42,336 bases of DNA. Origin: Myxococcaceae bacterium. GTDB lineage: Bacteria; Myxococcota; Myxococcia; Myxococcales; Myxococcaceae. The position numbers were made by a program, and so were the translations under genes. The stretch covers positions 1-42,336 of the forward strand of contig JALHOS010000014.1 of assembly GCA_022842905.1 (NCBI GenBank), in the 5' to 3' direction. This document shows, piece by piece, positions 1 to 6,904 of the stretch; positions within the stretch are counted from its first letter, which is position 1, and each line of letters begins with the position of its first letter. Under the pieces are notes generated by a model. It was not told the DNA's origin. It saw nothing but the letters and a program-made list of their open reading frames with translations, and searched no databases.

Positions 1-2
1 AG

Positions 3-227
3 CAGGCCAAGGAGAAGGGCCTGGTCGGGGACGAAGAGCGGTACCTCAAGCGCTGCCTCAAGTACGACCCGAAGTTCCCGCAGTGCCACTGGGCGCTGTT
101 CACCTTGTTCAAGAACCGATCGGACGAGCGGCAGGCGCAGATCGCCTGCAAGAACTTCATCAAGTTCGCGACCGGGCCGGAGTTCGAGTCCCAGGTGGCC
201 GAGTGCCAGCGGATCGTGGGTGAGTGA
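3..227 (+). CDS. C-terminal end of a TPR-like protein (5' end outside window)
   Basis: Only the last 74 codons are present; the frame is open to the left edge and stops with TGA at 225-227. The visible helices have the spacing of tetratricopeptide repeats (YLKRCLKYDPKFPQCHWALF, then ACKNFIKF), with several cysteines (KCL, QCHW, ACKN, ECQR) placed as in TPR tails of myxobacterial protein kinases and FHA-linked proteins. It lies 9 bases upstream of the FHA gene on the same strand, so the two are probably co-transcribed. The full protein and its function cannot be judged from this fragment. Confidence 0.6.
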   Translation, partial: QAKEKGLVGDEERYLKRCLKYDPKFPQCHWALFTLFKNRSDERQAQIACKNFIKFATGPEFESQVAECQRIVGE

Positions 228-236
228 CGGCTGCGC

Positions 237-1397
237 ATGGGCGTTCGACTGACGGTCAAGATGCGCGGGGAGGAAGGCGGCGCCGACAAGGCGCAGGTCG
301 TCGTGCTCGACGACGACCTCATCACCATGGGCCGCGACCAGACCTGCCAGGTCGTGCTCGCCCAGCAGGCCGTCAGCCGCAGCCACGCGCGCATCTCCCG
401 AGACGGCTCGCTGTTCTTCGTGGAGGACTTGGGCTCGAGCTACGGCACGTTGATCAACGGCGCCAAGCTGCCGCGCGGTGAGAAGCGGCTGCTGCGCAAC
501 GGCGACACGATCGCGATCGCCCAGTTCGACGTGGTGTTCGACCGCGTCGCCGACGCCGCCGAAGACGGCAAGGGCGACACCAACTTCCTGTCGCGCAAGG
601 TCGTCAAGGAAGTGATGAAGGGGCTGACCACCAACCGCGAGCAGCCCTACTTCCGCGTCATGAACGGCAGGACCGAAGGCAAGCGGATCGTCATTCACGA
701 AGCGCAGGAGTACGTCTTCGGCCGCGACGAGACCGCCAACATCGTCCTCAAGGACGACCTGGTGTCCCGCCGCCACGCGAAGGTCCGGCGCGATCTGTCC
801 GGCACTCACGTCGAAGATCTCGGCAGCCGCAACGGCATCAAGGTCAACGCGAAGAAGACGCGGCGCGCCACGCTGCGCGACCGCGACGAGCTCGAGATCG
901 GCGGCGTTCGGCTGCTCTTCATCGACCCCATCGAGGTGCGCGAAGCGCCGATCGTGATGCCGTCGCTCCACGACGGCGACGACGAAGAGGGCACCCAGGC
1001 CTTGCCGAAGGAGCCCGAGGCCGTCGACGAGCCGCCCAGCATGGCCGAGGTGCCTCCGCCGGAAGAGGAAGCGCCGCCGCCAGACGACGGCTCGCCACCG
1101 CCCGAAGAGGGCGACGCCGCCGCGCCCTCGCCCAGCCAGACGCACGCCGAGGACCTCGAGCAGCCGGCCGAAGAGCAGCCGCCCGCCGACTACCCGGCCG
1201 AAGAAGCGCCACCCGAGGACGGGCCGCCGCCCGAAGGAGAGGAGTACCAAGGCGACCCGGAGGGCGAAGGTGAAGAGGGCAGCCAGGCGCGGGGCGTGGA
1301 CTTCTCCAACCGCCAGACGCAGCTCACGCTCGCCGGCGTGGGTGTCATGGTGGCGGTGGGGCTCGTGCTGCTGATCGTGCTGATCGCCGGCTGCTGA
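237..1397 (+). CDS. Tail-anchored protein with two FHA domains
   Basis: 386 aa. FHA domain 1 spans about residues 20-100 (G32-R33, S47, H50, then LGSSYGT, where the usual Asn of SxNG is missing). FHA domain 2 spans about 140-232 (G162-R163, S177, H180, then LGSRNG, fully conserved). FHA domains bind phosphothreonine peptides. Residues 233-352 are an acidic, proline-rich linker, and the last ~24 residues are one hydrophobic helix ending at the C-terminus, so the protein should sit in the cytoplasm tethered to the inner membrane. The ATG start at 237 follows the upstream TPR gene by 9 bases; no strong ribosome site is visible. It converges on sctV. Injectisome SctD proteins also carry a cytoplasmic FHA domain next to a membrane helix, but this protein lacks the periplasmic ring domains of SctD. 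A role as reduced SctD substitute or as phospho-signalling adaptor is inference. Confidence 0.85.
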   Translation: MGVRLTVKMRGEEGGADKAQVVVLDDDLITMGRDQTCQVVLAQQAVSRSHARISRDGSLFFVEDLGSSYGTLINGAKLPRGEKRLLRNGDTIAIAQFDVVFDRVADAAEDGKGDTNFLSRKVVKEVMKGLTTNREQPYFRVMNGRTEGKRIVIHEAQEYVFGRDETANIVLKDDLVSRRHAKVRRDLSGTHVEDLGSRNGIKVNAKKTRRATLRDRDELEIGGVRLLFIDPIEVREAPIVMPSLHDGDDEEGTQALPKEPEAVDEPPSMAEVPPPEEEAPPPDDGSPPPEEGDAAAPSPSQTHAEDLEQPAEEQPPADYPAEEAPPEDGPPPEGEEYQGDPEGEGEEGSQARGVDFSNRQTQLTLAGVGVMVAVGLVLLIVLIAGC

Positions 1398-1407
1398 TCG
1401 AACGCTG

Positions 1408-1426
1408 CGTCCGGGGAACGCGGACG
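1408..1426. terminator. Possible hairpin between convergent genes
   Basis: CGTCCG (1408-1413) pairs with CGGACG (1421-1426) around a 7-base loop in the 43-base gap between the FHA gene (+) and sctV (-). The stem is short and no clear T-run follows on either strand, so it is only a weak bidirectional terminator candidate. Confidence 0.3.
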
Positions 1427-1440
1427 ACGCCGGAAAAGCG

Positions 1441-3552
1441 TCAGCGGGTGCTGATGCGCGCGACCGGCTGAATGTTGAGCTCCGGCGACAGCTCTTGGTA
1501 GCTGACGACCGAGAACGGCGGGTTGAACTCGTACTCGAGCAGCTTGCGCACGTAGCGCCGAATGTCCATGGACGTGAGGATCACCGGCCGCTGCGCGGTG
1601 GGCGGCAGGTGGCCACACTCGTTCTTCACCGCCTGCACGATCTCCTGAGCGATGTCCGGCTCCAGCGCGAGGTGCGTGCCGGCCGACGTGCGCTTGATCG
1701 ACCCGCGAATGGCGTCTTCGATCTGCGGGTCGAGCAGGTACACGACGAGCGTGTTCGTGCCGCGCGCGTACTTGTGCGACACGTAGCGCTTGAGCGAAGC
1801 GCGCACGTGCTCGGTCAGCATCACCGAGTCGGCTTCGGTCTGGCCCTGCTCCGCGATCGCCTGGAGGATCCCGCGCAGATCGCGCACGGAGATCTCTTCT
1901 TCGACGAGCCGGCCCAGAATGTCGGTCAGCTTGAGGATCGTGACGACCTTCGGCACGACCTCCTTCACGATCGCCGGGAACGCCTTCTCCAGCTGATCGA
2001 GCATGGTCTGCGTTTCCTGCACGCCGACGAACTCCCGCGCGTGCCGGCGCAGCACCGCCGCCAGGTGGAGAATGATGTAGCCCGGCACGTCCCAGGTGGT
2101 CAGGCCCGCGGCCTCGAGCATTTCCTTGTGCTGCTCGGGCACCCACGCCGCTGGCTGTCGCGTCGCCGGGTTGACCGCTTCGAAGCCTTCGACGTTCATC
2201 AGCCGGAGTCGGTCGACGGTGTCGTTGACGAGAATGTGGCCCAGCGTGGCCTGCCCCGTCACCACCGGGACCTCGTTGATCTGAATCTGGTACGCGCCCG
2301 GCGGCAGGCCGGGGTTCCCGCGCGCGCGCACGCCGGGGAAGCGCACGCCGAGCTCGACGAACAAGCCGTCGCGCATGAAGGGAATGAGCTCGTAGAGGAA
2401 CTTGCCCGCGTCTTGCCGCGAGTCGACGTAGGGCACGAGGGCGTCGGACACCTCGAGCACGATCGGCGTCACGACGGGGATGAAGAGCTCCGAGTCGGGG
2501 TTGAGCGGCTGCTGCGGTGCTGGCTCCGCCGCCGCGGGCACGTCCCCTTCCATCGGCGCTTCTTCGACCGGCAGCTCCCCCGACGCGATCTGCTGCGCGC
2601 GCCGCAGCATGAAGTACGCGAGCGTGCCCACGCCGCCGCCCAGCACGAAGAAGGGCAGCTTCGGCAACCCAGGCACCAGCCCCAGGCCGAAGAGCATGCC
2701 GCCGGCGATGGCGATCGCGCGCGGGAAGGCGAGCAGCTGCTGCCCGACGTCCTGGCCGAGGTTCGCGCCTTCTTCCGCCCCGCCGACGCGCGTGACGATG
2801 ATACCGGCCGCGGTAGAGATCAGGATCGCCGGGATCATGCCGACCAGACCGTCACCGATCGTCAGCAGCGCGTACTTCTTCGCAGCGTCGCCGACGGACA
2901 GGCCTTTCTGCATGACGCCGATCGCCAGGCCACCGACGATGTTGACGACGGTGATGATGATGCCGGCGATGGCGTCGCCTTTGACGAACTTCATCGCGCC
3001 GTCCATGGCGCCGAAGAGCTGGCTCTCGCGCTCGAGGTCGCGGCGCTTGCGCTTGCCCTCTTCCATGTCGATGGACCCGGCGCGCAGGTCGGCGTCGATC
3101 GACATTTGTTTGCCGGGCATGGCGTCGAGCGTGAAGCGGGCCGCCACCTCGGCGACGCGCTCCGAGCCCTTGGAGATCACGATGAAGTTCACGATCACCA
3201 AGATGATGAAGATGATGCCGCCGACGACGAAGTTGCCGCGCGCGACGAAGTTGCCGAACGCGTAGACGACCTCGCCGGCGTCGCCGACGGACAAGATGAG
3301 GCGCGTCGTCGAGACGGTCAGCGCCAGCCGGTACATGGTGGTGATGAGCAACAGCGTCGGGAAGACGCTGAGTTCCAGCGCTCGCGGCACGTACAGCGAG
3401 ATCAGGAGAATCAGCACCGACAGGCTGATGTTGATCGTCAGCAGAATGTCGAGCAGCAGCGTCGGCAGCGGCACGATCATCATGCCGACGATCGCGATGA
3501 CGATCACCGCGAGGAGAATGTCGCTGTACTTCTTGATGAACTGGTTGCCCAT
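1441..3552 (-). CDS. sctV: Type III secretion export gate protein SctV (FlhA/FHIPEP family)
   Basis: 703 aa, normal length for FlhA/SctV. Residues ~10-320 hold the N-terminal membrane helices (DILLAVIVIAIVGMMIV, LLLDILLTINISLSVLILLI and others). The FHIPEP-family signature lies at about 129-160 (GSERVAEVAARFTLDAMPGK, then DADLRAG). The C-terminal half is the soluble domain that forms a nine-subunit ring below the export gate and receives chaperone-substrate complexes. The ATG at 3552 has no clear Shine-Dalgarno; it is 26 bases after the TPR gene 3579-4175 and is the last gene of the T3S operon. The gene order differs from most injectisomes, where sctV is near sctN. Confidence 0.97.
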   Translation of the reverse strand: MGNQFIKKYSDILLAVIVIAIVGMMIVPLPTLLLDILLTINISLSVLILLISLYVPRALELSVFPTLLLITTMYRLALTVSTTRLILSVGDAGEVVYAFGNFVARGNFVVGGIIFIILVIVNFIVISKGSERVAEVAARFTLDAMPGKQMSIDADLRAGSIDMEEGKRKRRDLERESQLFGAMDGAMKFVKGDAIAGIIITVVNIVGGLAIGVMQKGLSVGDAAKKYALLTIGDGLVGMIPAILISTAAGIIVTRVGGAEEGANLGQDVGQQLLAFPRAIAIAGGMLFGLGLVPGLPKLPFFVLGGGVGTLAYFMLRRAQQIASGELPVEEAPMEGDVPAAAEPAPQQPLNPDSELFIPVVTPIVLEVSDALVPYVDSRQDAGKFLYELIPFMRDGLFVELGVRFPGVRARGNPGLPPGAYQIQINEVPVVTGQATLGHILVNDTVDRLRLMNVEGFEAVNPATRQPAAWVPEQHKEMLEAAGLTTWDVPGYIILHLAAVLRRHAREFVGVQETQTMLDQLEKAFPAIVKEVVPKVVTILKLTDILGRLVEEEISVRDLRGILQAIAEQGQTEADSVMLTEHVRASLKRYVSHKYARGTNTLVVYLLDPQIEDAIRGSIKRTSAGTHLALEPDIAQEIVQAVKNECGHLPPTAQRPVILTSMDIRRYVRKLLEYEFNPPFSVVSYQELSPELNIQPVARISTR

Positions 3553-3578
3553 CGCGAGGGGCGAAGGCTACCCCAGCC

Positions 3579-4175
3579 TCAGCGCTTCTCGCGACCCATT
3601 CTCTTGGCCATGCGCAGCAGGCGCCGGGCGCGGTCCACGAACGGATCCTGCGGATCGCCCAGGTCGATGGCCCGCTTGAAGTCCTCGAGCGCCGGCTTGA
3701 GCTTGCGCTGCTTGAAGCGGATCTCCCCGCGGTAGACCAGCGCCGGGACGTCGGCCGAGTCGATCTGCAGCGCGGCTTCGAACAGCGCCAGCGCGCGATC
3801 GAACGCCTCCAACGCGAGGTAGATCGTGCCCAACATCGTGTGGGCGTAGGAGTCTCGTGGGCCCGACGCGACGAGGCCTTCGAACACCGCCCGCGCTTCC
3901 TGCACCCGCCCCTGCGTGAAGAGTGAGTGGCCCAGCGCGGCCAGTTCCGTCATGCCCCGCTCGACGTCTTCGGCCTTCTGCTCGACGAAGGTGACGGCGC
4001 GGGCAGGCGTGGGCGTGCGGCGCGGCGTGGTGGCGCGCTTGCCCGGCGCGATCTCCGACAGCGGCAGCTCTTTGTCGGTCGCCGAGACGGCCACCAGTTC
4101 GGGCACCGTCCGCGCGGCCGAGCCACGCCGGACCGGGAAGTGGATGATGGTGACCGGCGTGGGCTTGCGCTTCAT
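3579..4175 (-). CDS. TPR protein, SycD/LcrH-like T3S chaperone candidate
   Basis: 198 aa. Residues ~1-70 are basic and apparently disordered (KRATTPRRTPTPAR). Residues ~75-175 hold three TPR motifs in the arrangement of class II T3S chaperones: LGHSLFTQGRVQEARAVFEG, then AHTMLGTIYLALEAFDRALA, then ALVYRGEIRFKQRKLKPALE. SycD/LcrH/CesD chaperones hold hydrophobic translocators or other early substrates until export. It lies 13 bases downstream of another TPR gene and just upstream of sctV. The N-terminal extension is unusual for SycD proteins, which are mostly about 160 aa. Substrate unknown; 4868-5527 is the nearest candidate. Confidence 0.75.
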   Translation of the reverse strand: MKRKPTPVTIIHFPVRRGSAARTVPELVAVSATDKELPLSEIAPGKRATTPRRTPTPARAVTFVEQKAEDVERGMTELAALGHSLFTQGRVQEARAVFEGLVASGPRDSYAHTMLGTIYLALEAFDRALALFEAALQIDSADVPALVYRGEIRFKQRKLKPALEDFKRAIDLGDPQDPFVDRARRLLRMAKRMGREKR

Positions 4176-4188
4176 CGCCGCTACGGCG

Positions 4189-4776
4189 TCACTTCTGCCC
4201 GTCGATCGTCTCGAGCGCCGCCGCGGCCAGCACGCGCGCCCGGTGGGTCAGCGGGTCTTTGCCCTGCGGGTCGAGCTCGAGCACCTTCTGGAAGTCCAAG
4301 GCGGCGTCGAGGATCTGCCCCATGCGCAGCGAGCACTCGCCGCGGTTGACGTACGCGGCCAGCTCGCTCGCGTTCAGCTCGATCGCCTGATCGAACATGG
4401 TCTTGGCCCACTCGAGCTGATCTTCGGCCAGGTACACCGCGCCCAAGCCCAGCCGGTAGTACGCCTCGTACGGGTCGAGGGAGATGAGCCCCTGGAAGAG
4501 GACCCCCGACTCCTTGTACTTGCCTTCGTTGAAGAACGAGAACGCCTTGTTGGCGATGTCGAGCATCTCGTACCACGTGATCGCGTGGTACTCGGCGCCG
4601 GACAGCTGCCCCTGCATATACGCGCGCGTGCGGGCCGGCGAATAGAGCTTCTTCGCCCAGTCTTTGTCGACGGCGGGCTGCGGCGTCGTGAGATCCGGGA
4701 TCGCGGCCTTGGCGTACTTGCCCTTGCGCTCCGCTACGACCTTCGGGGACAGCGGCTGTCGCTTCTGGTTTGCCAT
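4189..4776 (-). CDS. TPR protein, SycD/LcrH-like T3S chaperone
   Basis: 195 aa. The core (about residues 70-180) is a very good match to the SycD/LcrH pattern: FFNEGKYKESGVLFQGLISL, then YYRLGLGAVYLAEDQLEWAK, then AAYVNRGECSLRMGQILDAA. The motif of Phe, Gly, then an LDP-Y pair followed by GLGA is typical of class II chaperones. A ~65-residue N-terminal extension precedes it. The start ATG (4776) lies 24 bases beyond the hairpin that ends the 4868-5527 transcript, so expression depends on read-through unless an unrecognised promoter exists. It probably serves the needle-like protein encoded just upstream; that pairing is inferred from position. Confidence 0.85.
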   Translation of the reverse strand: MANQKRQPLSPKVVAERKGKYAKAAIPDLTTPQPAVDKDWAKKLYSPARTRAYMQGQLSGAEYHAITWYEMLDIANKAFSFFNEGKYKESGVLFQGLISLDPYEAYYRLGLGAVYLAEDQLEWAKTMFDQAIELNASELAAYVNRGECSLRMGQILDAALDFQKVLELDPQGKDPLTHRARVLAAAALETIDGQK

Positions 4777-4800
4777 GCCTTCGTTCCCACCTCACCAACG

Positions 4801-4834
4801 AAAAAACGGGTACCTCGGCGTGAGGTACCCGTTT
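4801..4834 (-). terminator. Strong rho-independent terminator after 4868-5527
   Basis: A perfect 13-bp stem, AAACGGGTACCTC (4804-4816) with GAGGTACCCGTTT (4822-4834), and a 5-base loop. Read on the minus strand it is followed by a T-run (complement of the A-run from 4801). It is 33 bases past the stop codon of the needle-like gene and separates it from the chaperone gene 4189-4776. Confidence 0.9.
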
Positions 4835-4867
4835 CTGGCACGAAGCCGACTTCGCCTCAATTCAGAA

Positions 4868-5527
4868 TTAGGCGCGCAGGTTCTGAATGATGTTCTTGCG
4901 CGCCTCGTGCAGCATCTGCATGACCTGCGTGATCATCTGGACCATCGCGGTGTAGAGCTGCATCGCGCGCTGGTACTCCAGCATCTGCCGCTCGTCCTTG
5001 ACGTTCGCCGGCATCGGCGGCGGGCCGGAGATCTTGCTGAGCAGGCCAGACTCGAAGTCACCGCCCGTGGTGGCCGTCGCTGCGGACGACGTCGAGCCCA
5101 CGCCCGTCGCTGCCGAGGTCGTGCTGCCGGTCGCGCCGCTCACCGCCGCGGCGTTGGTCGGGCTGCCACGATCGGCGAAGGCCGGAGGCGCGACCACCGT
5201 GCCGCCACCGCTCGCCGCCGAGCCGGTGCTCGTGCCGTTCGACACGTCGCGCGGCGCCACGCGGCTGAACAGCGAGGTGACGAGCCGATCGATCGCCGCC
5301 GGCAGCAGGTTCCCCAGCTGAGGGGCCACCTGGCCGAGAATGTTCTGGGCAAAGGAGCCGAGCGGGTTGGGCAGCGTGCTCGCCAGCTGGCCCACGCGGG
5401 ACATGATGTTCTGGAACCCGTCGCCGGCGATGCGCGACAGCAGCGCCTTGACCTGCGGCTCGACGGAGCGCAGCGCGGTGGAGACGATGGGACGGAACGA
5501 AGAAACGAGGTTACGAATGTTGAACAT
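4868..5527 (-). CDS. Needle/rod-like exported subunit candidate B (SctF-like C-terminus)
   Basis: 219 aa. Residues 1-90 are helical and amphipathic (FNIRNLVSSFRPIVSTALRS), 91-165 are a Ser/Thr/Gly/Ala linker of secreted-protein type, and the last ~38 residues form a helix with MLEYQRAM (182-189) and the end IIQNLRA. Aligned without gaps, YQ...IIQNLR has the same length (34 residues) as YQ...IIQNFR of the Salmonella needle subunit PrgI (recalled from memory), with 8 identities. The same module ends SctI and 20239-20766. The ATG at 5527 has GGGAG 7 bases upstream. It has its own sigma-28-like promoter candidate, a strong terminator, and TPR chaperone genes on both sides. Known SctF needles are about 80 aa, so this would be an enlarged form; a T3S effector or tip protein remains possible. 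Confidence 0.6.
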   Translation of the reverse strand: MFNIRNLVSSFRPIVSTALRSVEPQVKALLSRIAGDGFQNIMSRVGQLASTLPNPLGSFAQNILGQVAPQLGNLLPAAIDRLVTSLFSRVAPRDVSNGTSTGSAASGGGTVVAPPAFADRGSPTNAAAVSGATGSTTSAATGVGSTSSAATATTGGDFESGLLSKISGPPPMPANVKDERQMLEYQRAMQLYTAMVQMITQVMQMLHEARKNIIQNLRA

Positions 5528-5587
5528 GGGCGGACTCCCGTTGATTGGAACCGACGGGGAGAATCCCTGTCGGGTGCGGCACTTTCA

Positions 5588-5614
5588 TTATCGGAAAGGC
5601 AGGAAGGTCCGTTG
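5588..5614 (-). promoter_or_regulatory. Sigma-28-like promoter candidate for 4868-5527
   Basis: Minus strand: CAAC (5614-5611), 15-base spacer, TCCGATAA (5595-5588). The -10 matches 7 of 8 bases of the FliA consensus GCCGATAA with the exact TAAA-N15 spacing; the -35 is weaker. It overlaps the end of the upstream chaperone gene and leaves a leader of about 55 bases. Confidence 0.6.
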
Positions 5615-5615
5615 C

Positions 5616-6086
5616 TTACGAGGCTGAAGGCTTACGGGTCAGGCTCTGAAGCAGCGCGGAAATCTTCGATTTCATAGGGTCGCCTACTCGGCAGTACATG
5701 TCGGCACGCCGCAGATCGTCGATCGCCTGGCGCCGTTCACCTTGGGCCAGCCGCACCTCGGAGCGACCGACATAGGCCGCGGCGTCGTCCGGCGAAATCT
5801 TCAGCGCGACGTCATACGCGGCCAGCGCACCTTGTGGGTTTCCAGCCGCCATCTCCACCACGCCGAGCGCCTTGGCGAAGTAGGTGTCGAGCGGGTTGAC
5901 CGCGTAGAGCCCTTGGAAGAGCGACCGGGCTTCGTCGATCTTGCCTTGGTAGAAGAAGAAGTACGCCATGCGCGCGATCGCGTAGAGCTCTTCGTCGGCG
6001 TAGCCGCGGACGTCCTTGAGCGTCGACCGACCGTCGGCCCACTTCTGCAGGCGCTCCTTGAGAGCGGCGGCATCCGGCTTGGCCAT
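5616..6086 (-). CDS. TPR protein, SycD/LcrH-like T3S chaperone
   Basis: 156 aa, the usual SycD size. The pattern is clear: ELYAIARMAYFFFYQGKIDE (residues ~33-52), ARSLFQGLYAVNPLDTYFAK, then GNPQGALAAYDVALKISPDD and AAYVGRSEVRLAQGERRQAI. Class II chaperones of this type bind translocators or other hydrophobic substrates in the cytoplasm. The ATG at 6086 overlaps the TGA of 6086-6562 by one base (TGATG), so translation is coupled; a TTG one codon earlier is a less likely start. The needle-like gene 4868-5527 follows with its own promoter between them. Its partner is probably one of these two neighbours. Confidence 0.88.
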   Translation of the reverse strand: MAKPDAAALKERLQKWADGRSTLKDVRGYADEELYAIARMAYFFFYQGKIDEARSLFQGLYAVNPLDTYFAKALGVVEMAAGNPQGALAAYDVALKISPDDAAAYVGRSEVRLAQGERRQAIDDLRRADMYCRVGDPMKSKISALLQSLTRKPSAS

Positions 6087-6562
6087 CAATACGCCTCTTC
6101 ACGAGTCTCGAGGCGACGGCGCCGCTCGATCTCGGCCATGTCGTTCGTCACGCTGCTGACGAGCGAGAGCATCTGCGCTTCGCGCTGCAAGAGCGACTTG
6201 AGCCGCTCGACGCGATCCGGCGGGGCGCGTACCTGAGCGAGCGCTTCGCCCACCAAGGTCTGCATGGCCTGGCTGGCGTTCTCGGACGCGGTCTGGAGGT
6301 AGCCGCGGTCCATGAACCCGTCGACGTCGGCCTCGTGGCCCCGGGGCATCGGGGGCATGGGCAGCCGCAGCTCTTCGGCGGAGTGCGCCGGGCCGATGAA
6401 GTCGATGAGGGCCGCCGACGCGAGCGCGGGGTTCTTCGGGTCGCCCTTCTTCTTGACCTTGCGATCGAGCTGCGCGCGGTCGACCAGTCGCTCGCGGACG
6501 GCGCGCGGGCCACCCCAGGGCCATTGGGGGGCGCGGGGCTGCGGTCCAATCGGGTTCGCCAT
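6086..6562 (-). CDS. Uncharacterised T3S-locus protein, coupled to a chaperone gene
   Basis: 158 aa, not recognised. Residues 1-45 are Pro/Arg/Lys-rich (NPIGPQPRAPQWPWGG), 46-80 are mixed (IDFIGPAHSAEELRLPMPPM), and 85-158 are predicted helical, ending in a highly charged helix (EIERRRRLETREEAY). No signal peptide or membrane helix is seen. The ATG at 6562 has GGAG about 12 bases upstream. Its stop codon overlaps the start of the SycD-like chaperone gene 5616-6086, an arrangement often used for a T3S substrate and its chaperone; an effector, regulator or tip-like role would fit, but nothing in the sequence decides. Confidence 0.75.
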   Translation of the reverse strand: MANPIGPQPRAPQWPWGGPRAVRERLVDRAQLDRKVKKKGDPKNPALASAALIDFIGPAHSAEELRLPMPPMPRGHEADVDGFMDRGYLQTASENASQAMQTLVGEALAQVRAPPDRVERLKSLLQREAQMLSLVSSVTNDMAEIERRRRLETREEAY

Positions 6563-6595
6563 GGCTCTTGTCGTCTCCTCACCACCGCCGCGCGG

Positions 6596-6868
6596 TTACT
6601 TCTTCTGTTGTTCCTGCTGCAGCACGTAGACGAAGTTCAGCACCTCGGCCACGGCGTCATACAGCTCTTCGGGGATCTCCTGGCCGACGTCGACCCGGTA
6701 CAGGGACTGGGCCAGCGTGGTGTTCTTCATGAACGGCACCCCAGCCTCCTTGGCGATCTCGCGGATCTTCTCGGCCTTCAGCCGCATGCCCTTGGCGACC
6801 ACCCGCGGGGCCTGGTCCTTGTCCTTGTCGTACTTGATCGCAATCGCGATGTCGGGGTCTTCGGCCAC
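6596..6868 (-). CDS. Stand-alone SctU/FlhB C-terminal domain
   Basis: 90 aa, almost entirely homologous to the part of SctU after its NPxH cleavage site. Compare IAIAIKYDKDKDQAPRVVAK here with VAVALKYDPNKDQAPRVLAR in the adjacent SctU, and the shared end EELYDAVAEVLNFVY. The cleavage motif is degraded to D-P-D with the His missing, so no self-cleavage is expected. Similar free FlhB C-domains ('FlhX/FhlX') in flagellar systems can replace the cleaved FlhB C-domain. The start is GTG at 6868 with no clear Shine-Dalgarno. It lies 36 bases downstream of sctU and looks like a partial tandem duplication. It may tune the substrate-specificity switch. Confidence 0.88.
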   Translation of the reverse strand: MAEDPDIAIAIKYDKDKDQAPRVVAKGMRLKAEKIREIAKEAGVPFMKNTTLAQSLYRVDVGQEIPEELYDAVAEVLNFVYVLQQEQQKK

Positions 6869-6904
6869 GCGGAGCGGGACGCTAGCAGACCTTGAACGGG
6901 GCTT

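Noticed and set aside
1495-3735. 746-codon open frame on + strand opposite sctV
   Set aside because: Antisense shadow of a GC-rich gene; composition rich in Arg/His/Asp/Gln and no domain, while sctV on the other strand is unmistakable.
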